Of a DNA stretch of 59,235 nt, positions 54,546 to 59,235 are shown piece by piece. Numbering within the stretch: the first letter of the stretch is position 1; each line of letters starts with the position of its first letter. The notes below the pieces were generated by a model. That model was given only the letters and a program-made list of their open reading frames with translations. It made no database searches and was not told where the DNA came from. Source of the DNA: Burkholderiales bacterium (lineage in GTDB: Bacteria > Pseudomonadota > Gammaproteobacteria > Burkholderiales > Burkholderiaceae_C). Where the stretch lies: the NCBI GenBank assembly GCA_003963005.1, contig RXJW01000083.1, positions 1-59,235 of the forward strand, written 5' to 3'. Made by a program: the position numbers and the translations under genes.

Positions 54546-56585
54546 CTACCCGCCTTCGTCCAGATCGTTCATCAGCGTGTCCACCGCTCGCTGCACCACG
54601 CTGTCTTCTTCCAGCGCCGTGATCAGGCCGTTGGCCAGCAGTGCCTCGATCGCACGCCGTGTCAGGGGCAGGCGCACGTCCGCCTCCCGGCCCACGAACA
54701 GCATGAACTGCCGCCCCTCGCCGATCCAGGCCAGCTGCGCGGTGTGCCAGTCGCCCTGGATGAACATGTGGAACCAGCGGCCGAACTCCATCCCGTCGAT
54801 CCAGCGCTGCAGCGCGGCGCGAGCGGCCGGGGAGTCGTGCTCGCTGTAGAGCTGCACCGGCACGGTCGGCAGCTCACCGCGGTCGACGTCGGCGCTGAGC
54901 CAGTGCGAGGGCACCTGGGAGTCGCGCTCCTCCATCAGGCGGCGCACGATCTCGTCGGCGGAGACGGGCGCGGCGCTCCCGCTGGCGGGCTGCGGCTTGG
55001 GTGGCCGCTTGTCGGCCGGGTCCAGGGCCGGCAGGCCGCGCAGCAGCCGGCCGTGCTGGCCCATCAACTCGGACAGCGGCGGCTCGCGCTTGGACTCGGA
55101 GAGCTGGATGCTGTCGCAGCCGGTCACCAGTCGCTCGATCAGCACCGGCAGCCGCATGCGCAGCGCCTCGCGGTCGGCCATGTCGCGCGGCGTGATCAGG
55201 CTTTCCAGCACGCCGTCCACGACTTCCATCGCCGAGTTCGCCTCGCGGGAATCGCGGCCGTGGCGGACCATCGCCTCGACGATCACGTCCACCCAGCAGG
55301 TCTGCAGGAAGCGGTGCATGCGCGGGCCCAGCGGCGTGTCGGCGATCTGGTGGTCGATCTGCTCGCGCACCAGTTCCCGCCATTCGCGGCGCAGGTGTTC
55401 GCGCTCCAGCGCGGCCATGGCGACCGCGTTGCGCTGGCCGCTCGCCCGGGCCTGCTGGTCGATGTGGGCGTTCACGCGGGTGAGTACCTGCTGGAAGAGC
55501 ATCGCCGTCGGCGTGGGCGCATCGACGAGGAATTGCGCCTCGCCTTCCATGAATCGCAGGAACTCCACGAGCCGCGGGTCATCCGCGCGGTCAAAGGCCA
55601 TGCCGTGGGCGGCGACGCGGTTCAGCAGCTCCCAGGTGGGGTGGTCCTGACGGCGCAGCAGCGTGCTGTCGGTGCGGGCCAGCCGCACGACGGCGATCTG
55701 CAGTCGGGCCAGCAGCCCCTTGAGGGGCGGCAGCAAACGTGGGTCGGCCAGGATCTGGTCGTACAGCCGGCTGAGCATGTCCGGCCCGGCAGCGCGCACG
55801 AACGGTGCCGGCGCGGCCGGGTCGCGCGGCGGCGTGGCAGCGAAGCCTTGTGGGCGCGAGTTGATGAACTCCACACGGCGGGAGAGGCTGTCCAGCGTGC
55901 CCGGCGTGCCGGGCCGCTGGCCGACACCGCGGCTGGCGGCCAGTCGCTGGTGCGCGAGCGAGTCGGCATGCCCCTGGCCATGGGAGGCGACCATGTCGCT
56001 GATGTCGGCCGCACGCAGGCTGGCGCAGGCCTGCACATAGAGCCGGTTCAGGATGCGCGCGAGCGGCATGGCCGCCACCCGCATCAGCTCGTACTGGGCT
56101 TCGGCACTCAGCGGGCTCGCGGCCAGTGCGTGATGCAGGGCGTGAGCGAACAGGCCTGGGCGCAGCGGGTTGTCTCGCTCGCGGGCGCGGGCGATGCCGC
56201 GCAAGGCGGCGAAGTAGTTGCCGATCTGATGCAGCTCGGCCCGGCTCATGTCGTCGGCGGTGCGGGTCACGTGGGCGATGGCCACGTCCTGCAGGGCCTG
56301 GTGTTCATCGACGAGGCTCAGGCTGTCGAGGCCACCGCTGACCTGCAGCGGGTTGCGCTGAAGCGGGTCTTCGCCCCGGCGGCCGGCCTGCAGCAGCTCG
56401 ATCAACCGGCCTTCGAAGTCGGCGGCGAAATGATTGCGGACCTTGCGCCAGGCTTCTCGCAGCGGGTAGTGCTGGGGCTGGTCGTCGAGTTCGTCCTGCA
56501 CCACGTTCAACAACTCGCGCGCCAGCGGACCCGCCTCGGTGAGTGCGTGGTCCAGCAGGTCTTGGGGGTGCAGGCGAGAAAGCAT
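54546..56585 (-). CDS. DUF1631 family protein
   Basis: 679 aa from MLSRLHPQDLLDHALTEAG (56585); the frame continues upstream but would run into the divergent gene. Family features: helical N-terminal region (LREAWRKVRNHFAADFEGRLIELLQ), FFAALRGIARARER region, central LSRLYDQILADPRLLPPLKGLLARLQIAVVRLARTD, LNRVAAHGMAFDR, and a C-terminal WLSADVDRGELPTVPVQLYSEHD...GEWF-like stretch ending in a basic/acidic tail. Known: DUF1631 proteins are large cytoplasmic proteins found mainly in beta- and gammaproteobacteria, with no clear function; some carry a C-terminal PilZ-like region. The C-terminal part here (FIQGDWHTAQLAWIGEGRQFMLFVGRE) could be such a domain. Confidence 0.88.
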   Translation of the reverse strand: MLSRLHPQDLLDHALTEAGPLARELLNVVQDELDDQPQHYPLREAWRKVRNHFAADFEGRLIELLQAGRRGEDPLQRNPLQVSGGLDSLSLVDEHQALQDVAIAHVTRTADDMSRAELHQIGNYFAALRGIARARERDNPLRPGLFAHALHHALAASPLSAEAQYELMRVAAMPLARILNRLYVQACASLRAADISDMVASHGQGHADSLAHQRLAASRGVGQRPGTPGTLDSLSRRVEFINSRPQGFAATPPRDPAAPAPFVRAAGPDMLSRLYDQILADPRLLPPLKGLLARLQIAVVRLARTDSTLLRRQDHPTWELLNRVAAHGMAFDRADDPRLVEFLRFMEGEAQFLVDAPTPTAMLFQQVLTRVNAHIDQQARASGQRNAVAMAALEREHLRREWRELVREQIDHQIADTPLGPRMHRFLQTCWVDVIVEAMVRHGRDSREANSAMEVVDGVLESLITPRDMADREALRMRLPVLIERLVTGCDSIQLSESKREPPLSELMGQHGRLLRGLPALDPADKRPPKPQPASGSAAPVSADEIVRRLMEERDSQVPSHWLSADVDRGELPTVPVQLYSEHDSPAARAALQRWIDGMEFGRWFHMFIQGDWHTAQLAWIGEGRQFMLFVGREADVRLPLTRRAIEALLANGLITALEEDSVVQRAVDTLMNDLDEGG

Positions 56586-56672
56586 GGAAAGTGGGTACTG
56601 CGAGATGCGATTATCCGGCGCTGCCCTCATGCGGACGGGTGCCGAACCGGCCCCTGCCGCCCCCCGAATCCA

Positions 56673-58868
56673 ATGGCCAACGGCGCACTTCAACACCTTT
56701 TCACGCTTTTCCAGACTGCGCGCTATGCCGAGATGGTTGCGGAGGCCAGAAATCTGTTGCGGCGCCACCCGGATGAGGGGGCGCTGTGGAAGGCGCTGTC
56801 GGTCGGCCAGCAGATGCTCGGGGAAGATGCACTTGACGCATTGACCCGTGCTCGGGCACTGCTGCCCGCTGATGCCGAACTCGCCGCCAACCTCGGCGCG
56901 TTGTGGATGAGTCGTGGCGACTTGGCTCAGGCACGCGCCGCGCTGGAAGACGCGGTGCGCCTGCAGCCGCGCCTGGCCGGCGCGCACAACAACCTGGGCA
57001 ATGTGCAGCTCGCGATGGGACAGCCGGAGGCGGCACTTTCAGCCTTCGACATGGCCTTGTCCTTGCAGCCGAACCTGGTCGCCGCGCACGCCAACCGGGG
57101 TCGGGCCTTGCTCGCGCTGGGCCAGTCGGAGGCGGCGTCCGTCGCCTTCCTGCAGGCGGTGGCGGCACGACCGGCCGACGTGGCCCTGCGCCTGCATGCG
57201 GCCACGGCACTCCGTGCGGCGGGCCGCGGTGCTGACGCGGTGCTGCAGCTGCAGGAGGCGTGGGCACAGGCTCCTGGCCGCGTCGATGCGGGATTCCTGC
57301 TCGGTGAACTGCTGCAGTCCCAAGGCGATGTGGCCGGTGCCGTGGCCGCCTGGACGCAGGTGCTGGCGCAAGACCCGGCCCATGCCGAGGCGGCCTGCAA
57401 TCTCAGCCAGGCGGCGCCCGACCGCGGTGAAGCCGTGCTGCGCGGCGTGCTCGCCGCAGGCATCGCCGGCGAGCGCCGAGCGGCCGTGCTGGGCAACCTT
57501 GGGAGCCTGTTGTTGCGGCAGGACCGCGCCCGGGAGGCACTGGTGGCGTATCGCGAAGCGGTGGCTGTCGCGCCGGACGCTGCGCAGGCGCAAGGCAACC
57601 TGGCTCAGGCGCTGCGGCGGCTGGGGCAGCTGGACGAGGCGGACGCGGTGCTCTCCGGGCTCATCGAACGCGAGCCGGACCTGCTCACGGCGCACAGTGA
57701 CCGCCTGCTGCTGCGCGCCTACCGGCAGCAGTCCGCGCAGGACGCGGCGTCGCTGCGTGCGCAAGCCGCGGCCTTCGGCGAACGGCTTCGGGCCGTGCCG
57801 GTGCCGCGCGGCTCACGCGCCGCCGGACGCTTGCGCGTGGGCCTGGTCTCGGCGGACTTGCGATGGCATCCGGTGGGGCGGCTCGCGCAGGCCTGGTTGC
57901 CCGCGCTGGCGAGGCAATGCGAACTCTTTGTCTACGCGAACGTGCGCTCGCCGGACGCGTGGACCGAGGCGTTGCGCGTAGAAGGCGTCCGGTGGTGCGA
58001 CATCGCGGCGTGGGATGACGACGCGACAGCCCGCCAGATCGCGGCGGACGGGATCGACGTGCTCGTGGACCTGAACGGCCAGACGGGCGGGCATCGGCTG
58101 GGTGTCTTCGCGCGACGTCCGGCGCCGCGGCAGTTCAGCTGGCTGGGCTATGCCGGCAGTACCGGCTTGACCGAGATGAGCGGCTTCATCGCCGACCGCT
58201 GGCTGCTGCCGGCGGCAGCCGAGGCCGCCTTTGTGGAGCCGCTGGTGCGACTGCCCGACAGTTTCACGGTCTATGCCTCGCCGCCCCAGGCGCCGGCGGT
58301 GGCGCCACTCGGGCGCGAACCGTGGTTCGGCAGCTTCAACGGCCTGCACAAGCTGAGCGACGAGGTGCTGGCCTTGTGGGCCCGCGTGCTGGCCGAAGTG
58401 CGGGGCAGCCGCCTGCTGATCAAAGCACCCGGCCTGCAGCATGAAGCTGAGCGCCAGGCCCTGCGGGCGCGCTGGCCCGGCGATGACGATCAGGTCCTGC
58501 TCGAAGGGCCGGGCCCGCTGGGGGACTATCTGCAGGCCTTCGGCCGCGTGGACATCGCGCTGGATCCCTTCCCCTACAGCGGCGGCATGACCAGCCTGGA
58601 CGGGCTGTGGATGGGAGTGCCCGTGCTCACGCTGCCCGGTGCCGCGCCGATCTCGCGGCAGGGCTTGAGCTTCCTGCAGACCCTGGGTCTCGCAGGCGAT
58701 TGGGTCGCAGCCGATGCCGAAGACTTCGTGCGCCGGGCCGCCTTGCGGGTGCAGGATCGGGACGGGCTCGCCACGCTGCGGGGCACCTTGCGCGAGCGCC
58801 TGCGGCTCAGTCCGCTGGGCGATGCCGAGACCTTCGCGCGGCACTGGCTGGCGGCCGTGACGGCCTGA
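56673..58868 (+). CDS. TPR protein with O-GlcNAc-transferase-like (GT41) domain
   Basis: 731 aa from ATG 56673. Residues about 5-370 are tandem TPRs (HNNLGNVQLAMGQPEAALSAF, AHANRGRALLALGQSEAASVAF, GNLGSLLLRQDRAREALVAY). Residues about 385-731 match the OGT/SPINDLY catalytic region: VGLVSADLRWHPVGRL with the conserved His-Pro, DVLVDLNGQTGGHR, PAPRQFSWLGYAGSTG, FGSFNGLHKLSDEVLALWARVL with the equivalent of the UDP-contact Lys, and LDPFPYSGGMTSLDGLWMGVPVLTLPG. Known: bacterial relatives glycosylate proteins, adhesins or other targets. No adhesin or flagellin gene is nearby. It diverges from the DUF1631 gene and converges on groL. Donor sugar and target unknown. Confidence 0.91.
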   Translation: MANGALQHLFTLFQTARYAEMVAEARNLLRRHPDEGALWKALSVGQQMLGEDALDALTRARALLPADAELAANLGALWMSRGDLAQARAALEDAVRLQPRLAGAHNNLGNVQLAMGQPEAALSAFDMALSLQPNLVAAHANRGRALLALGQSEAASVAFLQAVAARPADVALRLHAATALRAAGRGADAVLQLQEAWAQAPGRVDAGFLLGELLQSQGDVAGAVAAWTQVLAQDPAHAEAACNLSQAAPDRGEAVLRGVLAAGIAGERRAAVLGNLGSLLLRQDRAREALVAYREAVAVAPDAAQAQGNLAQALRRLGQLDEADAVLSGLIEREPDLLTAHSDRLLLRAYRQQSAQDAASLRAQAAAFGERLRAVPVPRGSRAAGRLRVGLVSADLRWHPVGRLAQAWLPALARQCELFVYANVRSPDAWTEALRVEGVRWCDIAAWDDDATARQIAADGIDVLVDLNGQTGGHRLGVFARRPAPRQFSWLGYAGSTGLTEMSGFIADRWLLPAAAEAAFVEPLVRLPDSFTVYASPPQAPAVAPLGREPWFGSFNGLHKLSDEVLALWARVLAEVRGSRLLIKAPGLQHEAERQALRARWPGDDDQVLLEGPGPLGDYLQAFGRVDIALDPFPYSGGMTSLDGLWMGVPVLTLPGAAPISRQGLSFLQTLGLAGDWVAADAEDFVRRAALRVQDRDGLATLRGTLRERLRLSPLGDAETFARHWLAAVTA

Positions 58869-58877
58869 CGCCGACGC

Positions 58878-58907
58878 AAAAAAAGGGGCTGCTCGCGCAG
58901 CCCCTTT
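58878..58907 (-). terminator. Intrinsic terminator of groL
   Basis: AAAGGGGCTGC and GCAGCCCCTTT form an 11-bp stem with a TCGC loop (58882-58907). On the minus strand it is followed by a run of T (plus-strand A run 58878-58884). It lies 35 nt after the groL stop; the TTT on the other side may help stop plus-strand transcription. Confidence 0.88.
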
Positions 58908-58941
58908 CATCGGTCCAGCGATCAGGTCGCCGGGCGCGGAC

Positions 58942-59235
<294 letters not shown>

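Noticed and set aside
54537..56672. A ~710-codon upstream extension of the O-GlcNAc-transferase-like gene
   Set aside because: It runs antisense through DUF1631, and its sequence has no TPR or other domain; the TPR region starts at 56673.

Overview
The window is very G+C-rich, compactly coded DNA from a betaproteobacterium. The best guess is a Burkholderiales member of the Rubrivivax/Leptothrix/Roseateles/Ideonella type (Comamonadaceae/Sphaerotilaceae lineage). Support: the engB / dihaem cytochrome c / resB / ccsB order (system II cytochrome c maturation), the fused single-chain indolepyruvate oxidoreductase with an Lrp regulator, a DUF1631 gene, the style of the intergenic palindromes, and third-position G/C so strong that long antisense frames stay open. 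I cannot name the genus. No rRNA, tRNA, CRISPR array, transposase, integrase or phage gene was seen.

Layout. 1-770: 3' part of a TerC/Alx-type membrane protein. 771-1513: no gene, but a ~640-bp imperfect palindrome. 1514-4213: secreted S9 prolyl-oligopeptidase-type peptidase. 4214-24390: a signalling island. On the minus strand it holds a Ser/Thr kinase with an ECF sigma factor of the kinase-linked type. Divergently, on the plus strand, follow a triple-PAS histidine kinase, three hybrid histidine kinases, an Hpt protein, a response regulator fused to a class III nucleotide cyclase, a cyclic-nucleotide-binding NTE-like phospholipase, a membrane cyclic-nucleotide-binding protein and a diguanylate cyclase. 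An OmpR-type regulator converges on the end of this run.

24552-29103: a small unknown protein, a DUF1415 protein, an M20 amidohydrolase, a small Cys/His exported protein and a ZnuD-like TonB-dependent receptor. 29251-41372: two copies of the poorly understood circularly permuted ATP-grasp / alpha-E / transglutaminase system, separated by a second giant palindrome (31716-32268), two type II toxin-antitoxin pairs and an alpha/beta hydrolase. 41373-49513: LysE exporter with divergent Lrp regulator, branched-chain-type solute-binding protein, DinB-like protein, indolepyruvate ferredoxin oxidoreductase with divergent Lrp regulator and operator, and a GAF-GGDEF diguanylate cyclase. 49517-58868: ccsB-resB, dihaem cytochrome c, engB, a repeat-rich spacer, DUF1631 and an O-GlcNAc-transferase-like TPR protein. 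The window ends in the 3' end of groL.

Most interesting reading: the plus-strand run from 7651 (certainly from 9625) to 23694 looks like one transcription unit, with ATGA start/stop overlaps at five of its junctions. It reads as a complete pathway. Three hybrid kinases with different sensory inputs feed one Hpt, which can phosphorylate the receiver of a nucleotide cyclase. The cyclic nucleotide would then act on two co-encoded binding proteins, one of them a patatin-type lipid hydrolase. A c-di-GMP synthase closes the run. This wiring is inferred from domain content and gene order; the individual domains are seen directly.
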